64,000 nt of DNA from Meghimatium bilineatum (Eukaryota > Mollusca > Gastropoda > Stylommatophora > Philomycidae), in assembly GCA_034231615.1 (NCBI GenBank), contig CM067319.1, positions 8,046,391 to 8,110,390 of the forward strand. The letters run 5' to 3'. Each line of letters starts with the position of its first letter. Position 1 is the stretch's first letter. Below, piece after piece: positions 10,047 through 19,474 of the stretch. The notes under the pieces were generated by a model. The model did no database searches, was not told the DNA's origin, and was given only the letters and a program-made list of their open reading frames with translations. Made by a program: the position numbers and the translations under genes.

Positions 10047-10055
10047 AATAGCTAC

Positions 10056-10540
10056 AAGTTCAGAATGAAATCTCAACCTTAAGCTTAGCTAGAGATTCTT
10101 TCAAATTAAGATTACCTCCATTCATATTTTGGTCGCTTGTCCAGTAACCGTCGTCCTGACCTCGCCGACAGTGTTGATTGTAAGATACACAGCTGACCGA
10201 ATCGGAAAAAGGTCAACATACACATTCTAAAACCATTCCTGAGCTTGTTCTGTGAATAGTTTATTTCATCTCTCCAGTATTACAATAAATCATTTCTCCT
10301 TTCTTCTTGGTCTTTTCCCCGAAATTCCACTGATAGTGCAAGGTCATCTGATGTCCGTGACTTTGGCCACCTTTGTGGAGAATCTGAGCCTTTGGTGAGC
10401 TATGGATACTTGGAGAGAATTGTCATAAATGTCATTGATGTATTTGTCTGTGGTAAAAAGTAATGGTCAAAAGTTCTATAAAAATAATGAATATGTGTCT
10501 AGCGCCTATTATGTGATATATCCTTATCCGTCGGGGAACA
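10056..10540. other. No recognisable gene
   Basis: Unique-looking sequence between SINE-A and the array-bearing SINE-B. No long frame, RNA or repeat is seen. Confidence 0.5.
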
Positions 10541-10542
10541 CG

Positions 10543-12479
10543 GCTGAAGGCTGATGTGTCGGCTGATTGGAGTAAATAAAATGGTGACATTCATTTAATT
10601 CTCTGGACTACATCCTGTTGTAAATCTGGTAGGAACATTGCCAAAAGAGAGATCCATTGGGAGTTTGTGAGTGTGTCCTGCTACAAGCGAGAACCACTGG
10701 GAGTTTGAGAATGTGTCCTGCTACAAGAGAGATCCAGTGGGAGTTTGAGAATGTGTCCTGCTACAAGAGAGATCCAGTGGGAGTTTGTGAGTGTGTCCTG
10801 CTACAAGCGAGAACCACTGGGAGTTTGAGAATGTTTCCTGCTACAAGAGAGATCCAGTGGGAGTTTGTGAGTGTGTCCTGCTACAAGCGAGAACCACTGG
10901 GAGTTTGAGAATGTGTCCTGCTACAAGAGAGATCCAGTGGGAATTTGAGAATGTGTCCTGCTACAAGAGAGATCCAGTGGGAGTTTGTGAGTGTGTCCTG
11001 CTACAAGCGAGAACCACTGGGAGTTTGAGAATGTGTCCTGCTACAAGAGAGATCCAGTGGGAGTTTGAGAATGTGTCCTGCTACAAGAGAGAACCAGTGG
11101 GAGATTGAGAATGTGTCCTGCTACAAGCGAGAACCAGTGGGAGTTTGAGAATGTGTCCTGCTACAAGAGAGAACCAGTGGGAGATGTGAATGTGTCCTGC
11201 TACAAGCGAGAACCAGTGGGAGTTTGGGAATGTGTCCTGCTACAAGAGAGAACCAGTGGGAGTTTGAGAATGTGTCCTGCTACAAGAGAGAACCAGTGGG
11301 AGTTTAAGAATGTGTCCTGCTACAAGAGAGAACAAGTGGGAGTTTGAGAATGTGTCCTGCTACAAGAGAGAACCAGTGGGAGTTTGAGAATGTGTCCTGC
11401 TGCAAGAGAGATCCAGTGGGATTTTGAGAATGTATCCTGCTACAAGAGAGAACCAGTGGGAGTTTGTGAATGTGTCCTGCTACAAGAGAGAACCAGTGGG
11501 AGTTTGAGAATGTTTCCTGCTACAAGAGAGAACCAGTGGGAGTTTGAGAATGTTTCCTGCTACAAGAGAGAACCAGTGGGAGTTTGTGAATGTGTCCTGC
11601 TACAAGAGAGAACCAGTGGGAGTTTGTGAATATGTCCTGCTACAAGCGAGAACCAGTGGGAGTTTGAGAATGTGTCCTGCTACAAGAGAGAACCAGTGGG
11701 AGTTTGTGAATGTGTCCTGCTAGAAGCGAGAACCAGTGGGAGTTTGAGAATGTGTCATGCTACAAGAGAGAACCAGTGGGAGTTTGGGAATGTGTCCTGC
11801 TACAAGAGAGAACCAGTGGGAGTTTGTGAATGTGTCCTGCTAGAAGCGAGAACCAGTGGGAGTTTGAGAATGTGTCCTGCTACAAGAGAGAACCAGTGGG
11901 AGTTTGAGAATGTGTCCTGCTACAAGAGAGAACCAGTGGGAGTTTGTGAATGTGTCCTGCTAGAAGCGAGAACCAGTGGGAGTTTGAGAATGTGTCATGC
12001 TACAAGAGAGAACCAGTGGGAGTTTGTGAATATGTCCTGCTACAAGAGAGAACCAGTGGGAGTTTGAGAATGTGTCCTGCTACAAGAGAGAACCAGTGGG
12101 AGTTTGTGAATGTGTCCTGCTAGAAGCGAGAACAAGTGGGAGTTTGAGAATGTGTCCTGCTACAAGAGAGAACCAGTGGGAGTTTGGGAATGTGTCCTGC
12201 TACAAGAGAGAACCAGTGGGAGTTTGTGAATGTGTCCTGCTACAAGAGAGAACCAGTGGGAGTTTGAGAATGTGTCCTGCTACAAGAGATAACCAGTGGG
12301 AGTTTGAGAATGTGTCCTGCTACAAGAGAGAACCAGTGGGAGTTTGAGAATGTGTCCTGCTACAAGAGAGAACCAGTGGGAGTTTGTGAATGTGTCCTGC
12401 TACAAGCGAGAACCAGTGGGAGTTTGAGAATGTGTCCTGCTACAAGAGAGAACCAATGGGAGTTTGAGAATGAACGCTG
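10543..12479 (+). mobile_element. SINE-B carrying a large internal array
   Basis: The left flank (10543-10640: GGCTGATGTGTCGGCTGATTG, TCTCTGGACTACATCCTG, AAATCTGGTAGGAAC) is the 5' two-thirds of SINE-B. The right flank (GAGTTTGAGAATGAACGCTG followed by AAGACGAAG at 12460-12490) is its 3' end. Between them the 40 bp segment normally present once in SINE-B is repeated about 46 times. The copy is therefore about 1.94 kb instead of about 160 bp. Confidence 0.85.
10640..12475. repeat. 40 bp minisatellite (about 46 copies) from SINE-B
   Basis: Unit: GAGTTTGAGAATGTGTCCTG plus CTACAAGAGAGAACCAGTGG. The left third mixes GATCCAGTGG and GAACCACTGG variants in an alternating pattern, while the right two-thirds is dominated by GAACCAGTGG. 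One single-base length change occurs near 11185. Some frames are open over many units because 40 bp rotates the frame and the unit is stop-poor; no protein is implied. Confidence 0.95.
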
Positions 12480-12494
12480 AAGACGAAGTAAGGA

Positions 12495-12762
12495 AGCTAT
12501 TTCTTCGGTGTATTTCTTCGTCTTCAGGGTTCATTCTCAAACTCCCGCTGGATCTCTCTTGTAGCAGAACAATGGTTCTTAAACTCCCGCTGGATCTCTA
12601 TTGTAGTGGAACAATGGTTCTCAAACTGCCGCTGGATCTCTCTTGTAGTGGGACAGTGCTCCTACAAGATATTCAACAGAATGTGTGTAGTCCGGAGAAT
12701 AGATAGCTTTGTATCGCGGTTTTATTGGCGCCATATGTCCGATACATTCGTCTTCGGCTATG
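12495..12762 (-). mobile_element. SINE-B with three internal 42 bp repeats
   Basis: Reverse-oriented SINE-B: TCTTCGTCTTCAGGGTTC and CTCAAACTCCCGCTGGATC on the left, GTGTGTAGTCCGGAGAATAG and TTCGTCTTCGGC on the right. At 12530-12660 the TTCTCAAACTCCCGCTGGAT to GGAACAATGG segment occurs three times. It lies head-to-head with the plus-strand array-bearing SINE-B, forming a long imperfect palindrome. Confidence 0.8.
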
Positions 12763-12867
12763 ATCGTCAGTGTGTAATCACTGATTCTAGCACATGGATG
12801 ATAGTCTTAGTCATGGATGAACAGGAGAGTGGGAAAATCAAGGCACAATATATGTAGTTTTCATTAT

Positions 12868-13030
12868 AAAGCGTTGATTCATGCAGATTAGCAGGATCTA
12901 GTCCAGACAATGGAATATGTTATGTCATGATTTACAGCTTAGCTGCGATGGCTGCGTCTTTCGGGCTGACACATATGACTTCAGAATGGATTCTGGATCA
13001 ATTCGATCCTTTGTTGGATGGCTCAGCGAA
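12868..13030 (-). mobile_element. SINE-A 3' part, diverged
   Basis: GCAGATTAGCAGGATCTAG, CATGATTTACAGCTTAGC and TTTCGGGCTGACACATATG are the reverse complement of the SINE-A 3' half. Beyond about 12990 the match is poor. Confidence 0.65.
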
Positions 13031-13034
13031 CACC

Positions 13035-13247
13035 GTCGCGTTGGTGTTGTTGGGGGGCGGGGTACAGAATGGTAACACTATTTACCTGCCATGCATGTTG
13101 TATGAGGCTGTTACGGAGTGAAGTTGGCTACCTCTTCCGATATAGGGTCAATGTGATCCAGATTCCATACTGAAGACGGATGTTCGAGACAGAACGTTGC
13201 AACTATCGCAGCAAAGCTGTAAACATGACGCAACGTATTCCGTTCTC
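13035..13247 (+). mobile_element. SINE-A, diverged, tail missing
   Basis: GCGTTGGTGTTGTTGGGG, ACTATTTACCTGCCATGC, GAAGTTGGCTACCTCTTCC, GATATAGGGTCAATGTG and CAACGTATTCCGTTCTCC follow the order of SINE-A. The tail after TTCTCC is missing. Confidence 0.65.
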
Positions 13248-13269
13248 CTGAAGTTTTCATGTTTCTTTT

Positions 13270-13530
13270 CACTTTATATGCCTTTCAGCGTCGGGGGTAG
13301 AAGAGTTCTCTGGAGATGGCTTTATGCCTTGCAGCGTCAGGGGTAGAATAGTTCTCAGATGTCTTTATGCCTTGCAGCTTGGATGGTAGAAGAGTTCTCT
13401 GGAGATGTCTTTATTGTGTGTTTCCTATCTGCTTTTTGAGGGCACTATCTGATGGTAGTCTGGAAGCACGTAAAAGTCACTTAATCTGGTGTCTTCTGTT
13501 GTAATCCAGGATTGACCTTCTGTTTGTTAG
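13270..13530 (-). mobile_element. R3 LINE 3' end with local triplication
   Basis: GCGTCGGGGGTAGAAGAG and TTCTCTGGAGATGGC are the reverse complement of the R3 3' end. A 43-47 bp stretch (TATGCCTTGCAGCGTCAG to GATGTCTT) occurs three times at 13273-13410. The remainder (CTTCTGTTGTAATCCAGG) shows a diverged LINE-like stretch repeated near 14440-14525. Confidence 0.55.
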
Positions 13531-13619
13531 TTTTCTGATGTTTTCATTTCTGATGCTGTTTCTTATTGTTACTCCGAGAATTCTCTGTAGACAAGTTGTT
13601 TTTGTTGAAACAAGTTTTC

Positions 13620-13735
13620 TTTTGTCTACAAGAAAACAGTGTCGTGTACGGCTTTATTACCGCGAGAACAGTGTCATGTACTTTATTACCAGGAGAACAT
13701 TGTCATGTAAGGTATCTGTCGTCTAGAGAAGAATC
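13620..13735. repeat. About 31 bp tandem repeat, three copies
   Basis: GAGAACAGTGTCATGTAC-like units with TTTATTACC between them, diverged. Confidence 0.7.
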
Positions 13736-13770
13736 ATTTACTCTTACAGATATAATAAGAAATGCACTTC

Positions 13771-13915
13771 TATACTGGTTTCAGAATCGACAAGTTTGAG
13801 AGTCAAGTTTTTATACTGGTTTCAGAATCGACAAGTTTGAGAGTCAAGTTTCTATACTGGTTTCAGAATCGACAAGTTTGAGAGTCAAATTTCTATACTG
13901 GTTTCAGAGTCAAGT
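13771..13915. repeat. 41 bp tandem repeat
   Basis: About 3.5 copies of TACTGGTTTCAGAATCGACA plus AGTTTGAGAGTCAAGTTTCTA. The copies are almost identical, so this is a young local duplication. Confidence 0.9.
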
Positions 13916-14704
13916 CTGTGTAACGCTATCAAGGGTCTGGAATGAATTCCGGCGTCCTATTTCTGTTATACCTCGTTATACAGTGTCAAGTACCAAAAGT
14001 CTGTTTTCCGGGTCAAAGTCTATTCTTTGATTGCACCATTGTTCAATGGGGAAAACCCATACTTCCTCTGACCGCTGATTGTTTCAATCTTTCATGTTAT
14101 CAATTACTACTTCTTAACATATTTGGATTGAATTGTTTTTAGAGAATCTTCAAAGACTCTTCTCGGCCTCGTTGAGGAGAGTGTAAAAATTGATGTCTTT
14201 GGTAGTTTTTTTTTTATCTGGTTACAAAATTTGACTGTTACACTAACCCACATAACACCTGGGACATGAGATAACTATTTTAAGTGACATTATATGGTCT
14301 CATTGAAGCAAGGCAGTGGCATGGGAAATGGGGTGGAAGGTTAGGTCAATCTAACATTCAAAGTATTGCAGGATTTGTTATGATTGTGGTGATGGAGTTT
14401 GGTGGATGGAGTGCAGTAAAACCGTTGAGAATAGATGTGATCTTGTCTTCTGATGTCATCCAGGATTGACATTGTGGTTGTTAGTCTTCTGATGTAATCT
14501 AGGATTGGTATTGTGGTTGTTAGTCTACGAAATGTTGCAATTACTATGTGAATTGTTGTCTGCGCATGATGCGAAATGTTGCAGTTTGTGCTAGATGTTG
14601 TTGTTGTTGTCGTTGTCGATATTTAGATACTGATGAGTAATTATACTTTTGTCAACACAATCCCATTTTTAGAAAGGTGCGTGTCTTCTGAATTTGACTT
14701 AGGT
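13916..14704. other. No recognisable gene
   Basis: No clear gene. Two near-identical 45 bp blocks (TGTGGTTGTTAGTCTTCTGA and TGTGGTTGTTAGTCTACG) occur at 14420-14530. Frames are short. Confidence 0.5.
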
Positions 14705-14765
14705 GATCCATACATTTTACAGTTTTGCTACGATTTCTGCGTCTTTCGGCATGACACGCAGTTTC
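14705..14765 (-). mobile_element. SINE-A short remnant
   Basis: TACAGTTTTGCTACGATTTC and TGCGTCTTTCGGCATGACAC match the central part of reverse-complement SINE-A. Confidence 0.5.
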
Positions 14766-14794
14766 ATCGTGGATTATAAAAAATATGTACTCAC

Positions 14795-15010
14795 TGCGCA
14801 AAACTGAAATCCAATAGGTAAAGCTTCAAACAAGGTAACAACGTTTTGCTAATTGTACAAAACACACATAGGCACAAACAAATCGACGTTTCGACCGAAA
14901 GGCCTTTATCAAGGATTACAAACACATATACATCGAAAACAACAAGTAGGGACGACACAACTTCCGTTCACGTGTAGTAAGTTGGTCGAAATGATAGAAA
15001 TTAGGTCAAA
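14795..15010. repeat. Dispersed repeat E
   Basis: CTGCGCAAAACTGAAATCC, CAAATCGACGTTTCGACCG and CCTTTATCAAGGATTACAAA also occur, diverged, at 27340-27560. The core GTTTCGAC flanked by a TTATCAAG block also appears at 39105-39150 and, reversed, at 50435-50465. It lacks coding capacity. The CGAAACGTCG plus TTGATAAAG arrangement resembles sequences I associate with Penelope-like element termini, but that is a guess. Confidence 0.55.
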
Positions 15011-15224
15011 GGTGACACAAACAGGAAATGAACAGAAATAGGAAGTATACAAAAACAAAGCTGAATACATGTCAAAACAAGACCGAGAGATGATGGAACA
15101 ACCCGATGTTATACATATGTCAGGCGCTCATTCATACCCAACGGTTTGAATCATGGATTCTGCATCACTTTCATCCACAGGTTATGACAACCAACGTGTA
15201 TGTTAGTTTTTATACTCCTTTCCC

Positions 15225-15388
15225 CACCGAAGATGGATGTGTCACGCCATTGGCGCAAATAAAACGGCGACACAGCGCATTTCCATTCTCTGGACTACAT
15301 CCTGCTGGAAATCTAGTAGGATCATGATCCTGCTACAAAGTAGATCCAGCGGGAGTTTGAGAATGAATGCTGAAGAAGAAGAAGATAC
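15225..15388 (+). mobile_element. SINE-B, full length
   Basis: CCGAAGATGGATGTGTCACG, CCATTGGCGCAAATAAAACG, TTCTCTGGACTACATCCTGC, TGGAAATCTAGTAGGATC, GATCCAGCGGGAGTTTGAG and a tail of AATGCTGAAGAAGAAGAAG. It shows the single-copy form of the segment amplified at 10640-12475. Confidence 0.88.
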
Positions 15389-15780
15389 TTTTTCACCGAT
15401 TTCTTGCCCGTGCAACACTGTGCCCCATTAGTGACAATGTACCAGTGACAGCAGCTATTATTTTTTTCCCCATTGGTTGAAACCTGAGGAAACGGACGGA
15501 GGCTCTTAATACCAAGCTGTTACATATTTCCGCTTTATCGCCAGCATATGTTACTATCCATGAACCCAAATCTTTAGCTCAATATATCACATTTGGTGAG
15601 ATACTATTGCAGTTAGTTTGTGTGTGTTTTTCAACATAAGAATAACTTGATTTATGTTGTGCCTGTTATTAAAAAATCTGTGTCTGATATAAAATAAAAT
15701 TGTGTTTATTTTGTCTTCATGTTAGAATGAGATAATCCCTGTGTCGTGATGTACCTGAAATGGGAGCTAGACATAGATAA
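15389..15780. other. No recognisable gene
   Basis: AT-rich sequence with short frames only. No repeat family is recognised. Confidence 0.5.
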
Positions 15781-15783
15781 CAC

Positions 15784-15965
15784 TGCCGTTTATGTGTTGC
15801 CGTTTTCGAAAGGGGAGAAAATAATAACGACACTGTTTGACTCCTATGCATGTCGTTCGACGCGACTAAGGGGGTTTTGGGGTGGATATGGCTGTCCCAT
15901 TTCATATGGGTTGAAATTTATCCAGAAGCCGTGCAGAAGTCGGATGTTGAAGAATCCTAAATTGT
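15784..15965 (+). mobile_element. SINE-A 5' part
   Basis: TGTGTTGCCGTTTTCGAAAG, CATGCATGTCG-like sequence, GCGACTAAGGGGGTTTTGGG, ATGGCTGTCCCATTTCATAT and GCAGAAGTCGGATG follow SINE-A order. The 3' third is replaced by the 18 bp array. Confidence 0.7.
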
Positions 15966-15975
15966 GGCAAGAGGT

Positions 15976-16125
15976 ATATTACAGTACGTGGGCTGATTAT
16001 AGTACGTGGGCTTGTTATAGTAAGTGGGCTGGTTATAGTACGTGGGCTGGTTATAGTACGTGGGCTGGTTATAGTACATTAGCTGGTTATAGTACGTGGG
16101 CTGGTTATAGTGTTTATAGTTCGTA
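15976..16125. repeat. 18 bp tandem repeat
   Basis: About eight copies of TATAGTACGTGGGCTGGT, slightly degenerate at the edges. Frame-preserving, so a longer frame runs through it, but it is non-coding. Confidence 0.92.
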
Positions 16126-16200
16126 TTTTTCAGGACTCGAAAGGGAAGAAAAAGTAATAGCTACATTTTGACCTGACATGCATGTAGTATAGGGAGACTC
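16126..16200 (+). mobile_element. SINE-A 5' remnant
   Basis: CAGGACTCGAAAGGGAAGAA, GTAATAGCTACATTTTGACC and ATGCATGTAGTATAGGGAG resemble the 5' segment of SINE-A, strongly decayed. Confidence 0.45.
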
Positions 16201-16204
16201 AGAC

Positions 16205-16890
16205 GTCAACATATTGAAATATTTAAGTAGATTAATAACATCGGATGGAAAATGTATGAAATAACATCAGATGGAAGATGTATTAAATAACATCAGATGG
16301 AAGATGTATTAAATAACATCAGATGGAAGATGTATTAAATAACATCAGATGGAAGATGTATGAAATAACATTAGATGGAAGATGTATTAAATAACATCAG
16401 ATGGAAGATGTATGAAATAACATCAGATGGAAGATGTATTAAAGAAGTCAAATGTAGAATTACCAATTCTGATGTATGGAAGTAAATATTGGACACTCAG
16501 TAGAACAATTAAAAATTATATTCAAGCAGCAGATCAGTGGTTTTGTAGAAGAATGTTAAGAATACAATGGACAGATAAAACTCGTAATGAAAATATCTTG
16601 AAAGAAGTTAATTCAAAAAGAGATATCTGCTTACGCACATCAGAAAGAGATATACCACATATTTTGGACACATCATGAGAAGAGGGAAGATGGAACACGT
16701 GACAACAGGTAAGTTGAAGAGCAAGAGATGTAAGAGAGGATCAAGAGAGAAGATGCTTGACAACCTGGCATTGTGGCATGGGAGAACAACTGTATCCGAA
16801 ATGATTGACAGCACACGAAATAGAAGGCGGTGGAAAGACATGATAACCAGCGCCACACGGCATGGAGTATACAAAGATTTATTGACAGCA
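16205..16890 (+). mobile_element. R1 LINE C-terminal region with internal array
   Basis: LKYLSRLITSDGKC (16210-16255) is the first strand of the RT C-terminal domain. After the array the frame continues as ILMYGSKYWTLSRTIKNYIQ, WFCRRMLRIQWTDKT and KEVNSKRD. After a frameshift it reads HIMRRGKMEH, REKMLDNLALWHGRTTV and IDSTRNRRRWKDMI. It shows the uninterrupted order of the segments that are split and amplified on the minus strand at 740-1936. Pseudogene; C-terminal residues decay after about 16870. Confidence 0.8.
16225..16440. repeat. 26 bp tandem repeat grown inside R1 LINE
   Basis: About eight copies of AACATCAGATGGAAGATGTA plus TTAAAT. The unit is the LINE codon stretch for ITSDGRC, so the array begins and ends exactly in LINE sequence. 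26 bp is not a multiple of three, so the expansion destroyed the frame. Confidence 0.9.
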
Positions 16891-16954
16891 TACAAAATCG
16901 AGTCACCACGTCCGCCGGAGCTAATGTTTTACTGCTGTCCAATCTGCTAAAACA

Positions 16955-17610
16955 TATTGAAGTACATGTCTTGCCAAGGCGTGAAAGGGGAACAAACAAT
17001 AGGGACAGTGTTGCCACACTTGCCATATATGCCGTTATAAGCGAGTGAGATTAACGTTTTTATGGTGATGTTGGCTGCCCGCGATGATGTTCGGGGTGAT
17101 GTTGCCTGCCCGCGATGATGTTCGGGGTGATATTGGCTGCCCGCGATGATGTTCGCTGCCCGCGATGATGTTCGGGGTGATGTTGGCTGCCCGCGATGAT
17201 GTTCGGGGTGATGTTGCCTGCCCGCGATGATGTTCGGGGTGATGTTGGCTGCCCGCGATGATGTTCGGGGTGATATTGGCTGCCCGCGATGATGTTCGCT
17301 GCCCGCGATGATGTTCGGGGTGATGTTGGCTGCCCGCGATGATGTTCGGGGTGATGTTGGCTGCCCGCCGATGATGTTCGGGGTGATGTTGGCTGCCCGC
17401 GATGATGTTCGGGGTGATGTTGGCTGCCCGCGATGATGTTCGGGGTGATGTTGGCTGCCCGCCGATGATGTTCGGGGTGATGTTGGCTGCCCGCGATGAT
17501 GTTCGGGGTGATGTTGGCTGCCCGCCGATGATGTTCGGGGTGATGTTGGCTGCCCGCGATGATGTTCGGGGTGATGTTGGCTGCCCGCGATGATGTTCGG
17601 GGTGATGTTA
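16955..17610 (+). mobile_element. SINE-A 5' part with 31 bp internal array
   Basis: CTTGCCAAGGCGTGAAAGGG, ACAGTGTTGCCACACTTGCC, ATGCCGTTATAAGCGAGTG and TTTTATGGTGATGTTGGCTG align in order with the SINE-A 5' half (through GTCGTAAAAGGCGACTAAGG and GTTATGGGATGGAGTTGGCT). The array starts at the GATGGAGTTGGCTGTCCC position. No 3' half follows; a tRNA-like SINE is next. Confidence 0.65.
17060..17610. repeat. 31/32 bp GC-rich minisatellite
   Basis: About 17 units of GATGATGTTCGGGGTGATGT plus TGGCTGCCCGC, with variants GCCGATG (32 bp), TTGCCTGCC, and shortened units lacking GGGGTGATGTTGG. Long frames on the minus strand (GQPTSPRTSS repeats) are artefacts of the unit. Confidence 0.93.
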
Positions 17611-17611
17611 G

Positions 17612-17760
17612 TGGAGCACATGCCATATGGTTAAAATGCCGTTCTCAGACCTTTGAGGTCCCGGGTTCAAATCCACGGTTGAGACTTGATTTTTTTCTTT
17701 CGGGGGTACAATCAAAATCATTCTCCTGTAGATGTCGTGGCATTTACTATGGCAACGCAA
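17612..17760 (+). mobile_element. tRNA-derived SINE (candidate)
   Basis: AGTGGAGCACATGCCATATG, TGGTTAAAATGCC (A-box-like) and GAGGTCCCGGGTTCAAATCC (good B box GGTTCAAATCC) have the spacing of a tRNA gene, followed by unrelated sequence starting TTGATTTTTTTCTTTC. The T-arm pairing is poor, so a tRNA-related retroposon rather than a functional tRNA is likely. Confidence 0.55.
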
Positions 17761-18368
17761 TCTTTATTTCCACAACCAATAGAAAGCCTTTCTGCAATTC
17801 TTCACAGGACAACATGCAGTAATGTAAGTAGTTGTTGTAGTTCGCTGCCCAGGGAGTGTCAAATTATTCCAGAAGCTCTGCTGAATTCGAATTTCAGGCG
17901 AAATACATAGATATGGCAACCTCGTTGGACGTCATGAAACATCGCATTTCGTTCTACGTAACACAACGTGATCATCTACGAGATTTTGACAAATAAAAGA
18001 ACAAATGTAGCGCTAATAAATAAAGTAAAACTACTCATGTCCCAGGGACTCTTGTTTCAGGCCCGATGTACCACGTCCTAACAAAATAATGAATGCAAAT
18101 GGGGATGGGGAGATACACGTTAGAAAATGGGGGATACATAAATACACACGGCTTTATAGACAATGAAGTCTAGGATGGGCTTTCTGGAATTCAGCTCTTC
18201 TCGCACCTCCATGTCTTCGTATAGGTGAAAGATTCAAACCGCGTCTGTCAATAAGAATGTCTTCGCTATTTCCTGTTAGTTTTTGTGTTTGTGATTTCAC
18301 ATTCCGGATTCTAAACCCTGATCGAGGCCGTCGGCTGTAAAGACCCATGTACAGAAAGTAAACAAGAA
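17761..18368. other. No recognisable gene
   Basis: No gene or repeat recognised with confidence. Frames are 60-75 codons and unrelated to known families as far as I can tell. Confidence 0.5.
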
Positions 18369-18380
18369 TTTATTCATTCA

Positions 18381-18538
18381 TTCTTCTTCTTCTTCAGCGT
18401 TCATTCTCAAACTCCCGCTGAATCTAGCAGAATCATGGTCTTGCTAGATTTCCAGCATGATTTAGTACAGAGAATGGAAATGCGTTGTGTCGCCCTTTTA
18501 TTTGCGCCAATGGTCCGACACATCTGTCTTCGGCGAGG
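18381..18538 (-). mobile_element. SINE-B with 12 bp TSD
   Basis: TTCTTCTTCTTCTTCAGCG to GACACATCTGTCTTCGGCGA. TTTATTCATTCA occurs at 18369-18380 and 18539-18550. The insert is 158 bp, which defines the length of the family. Confidence 0.9.
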
Positions 18539-18609
18539 TTTATTCATTCAGGGTGTAGCTATCACTTCAGCATTTTTTGGCTGTAGCTATTTTCTAGGCA
18601 ATATAATTG

Positions 18610-18715
18610 CATTGAGTAGTTTTCCATTGCTTTTTGGACGGCCCGAATGCATAATTGCATGTGGTGGTGATCGAACACGGTACCTTGGCCATCACAGGTG
18701 ACATTTGTAACACAT
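18610..18715 (-). mobile_element. tRNA-like SINE remnant (weak)
   Basis: The minus strand reads GTGATGGCCAAGGTACCGTG followed by TTCGATCACCACC, similar to a B box in tRNA-derived SINEs. No convincing A box or cloverleaf. Confidence 0.3.
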
Positions 18716-18744
18716 GTGGCATAGAACCGGACATTTATTCATTA

Positions 18745-19135
18745 CGTTTTAATTATTGTCGTGAATTTCATTGGTCACTTTATATACGTGGAGTCTGCCC
18801 GTGTATTGCCGGGACCCGATAGGGATGCAAAGAATAGCAACACTGTTTACCTTCCATGCATGTCGTAAGAGGCGACTAAGGAAGTTTTGGATGGAATTTG
18901 TGACCCAAAGCTATGCTGTCTATGCCAAAGCTTTGTGTCAGATTGAAAGGTGCAGATATCACAGCAGTGCTGTAAACCACGACACAGCGCATTCCGTTCT
19001 CCTGAATATATCCTGCTAATCTGCAGGAGTTTGAGAATGAACGCAGAAGAAGAAGAAGAAGAATATACTTGGAGCTGAATGTCATAAAAAACGGCCCGGC
19101 CAAACAACGAAATTCACTGAAATAATCAAAAATCA
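18745..19135. mobile_element. Foldback element F split by SINE-A
   Basis: The left half (ATTACGTTTTAATTATTG, TTTCATTGGTCACTTTATA, TACGTGGAG) and right half (ATACTTGGAG, GAAATTCACTGAAATAATCA, AAAATC) are roughly inverted copies, as in the intact F element at 43430-43600. SINE-A has inserted at the centre. Confidence 0.55.
18794..19062 (+). mobile_element. SINE-A in element F, imperfect TSD
   Basis: GCCCGTGTATTGCCGGGACC to GAACGCAGAAGAAGAAG. The block between GGATGGAATT and GTGACCCAAAGC is deleted. ATATACGTGGAG (18782-18793) and ATATACTTGGAG (19063-19074) flank it with one mismatch. Confidence 0.8.
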
Positions 19136-19298
19136 TCCTTTCCTATCTTATTTACTCGATGCACACAGGTGTTTACTAGAGCCATGGCATGCTTTGAGAA
19201 CCAGTCAGATGTCCCATTGTTTGAAGGTTATGGCTTACTGAAAGATAGCTCATGTTTCAATTCTTGAAGTATTAATTTAATTCATTTTGAACTCATCT

Positions 19299-19464
19299 TC
19301 GCCGAAGACGGATGTGTCGGGCCATTGGCGCAAATAAAACGGCGACACAACGCATTTCCATTCTCTGGACTACATCCTGCTGGAAATCTAATAGGACCAT
19401 GGACCTGATACAAGGGAGATCCAGCGGGAGTTTGAAAATGAACGCTGAAGAAGAAGAAGAAGAA
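19299..19464 (+). mobile_element. SINE-B with 10 bp TSD
   Basis: CGCCGAAGACGGATGTGTCG to GAACGCTGAAGAAGAAGAAG. GAACTCATCT occurs at 19289-19298 and 19465-19474. It lies directly upstream of the 6.7 kb array and supplies the ATG of the long artefactual frame running into it. Confidence 0.9.
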
Positions 19465-19474
19465 GAACTCATCT

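Noticed and set aside
10657-12347. Series of 80-130 codon frames with a CYKRE(N/P)-like repeat peptide resembling a secreted cysteine-rich protein
   Set aside because: The 40 bp unit rotates the frame, stops occur at mutated units, and the array sits in a SINE-B. No signal peptide or gene context.
16947-17626. Minus-strand frames of about 190-220 codons with a GSQHHPEHHR repeat
   Set aside because: Artefact of the 31 bp array, non-conserved and overlapping in two frames.
17612-17690. A functional tRNA gene at the GGGTTCAAATCC box
   Set aside because: Acceptor and T-stems do not pair properly; better explained as a tRNA-derived SINE.
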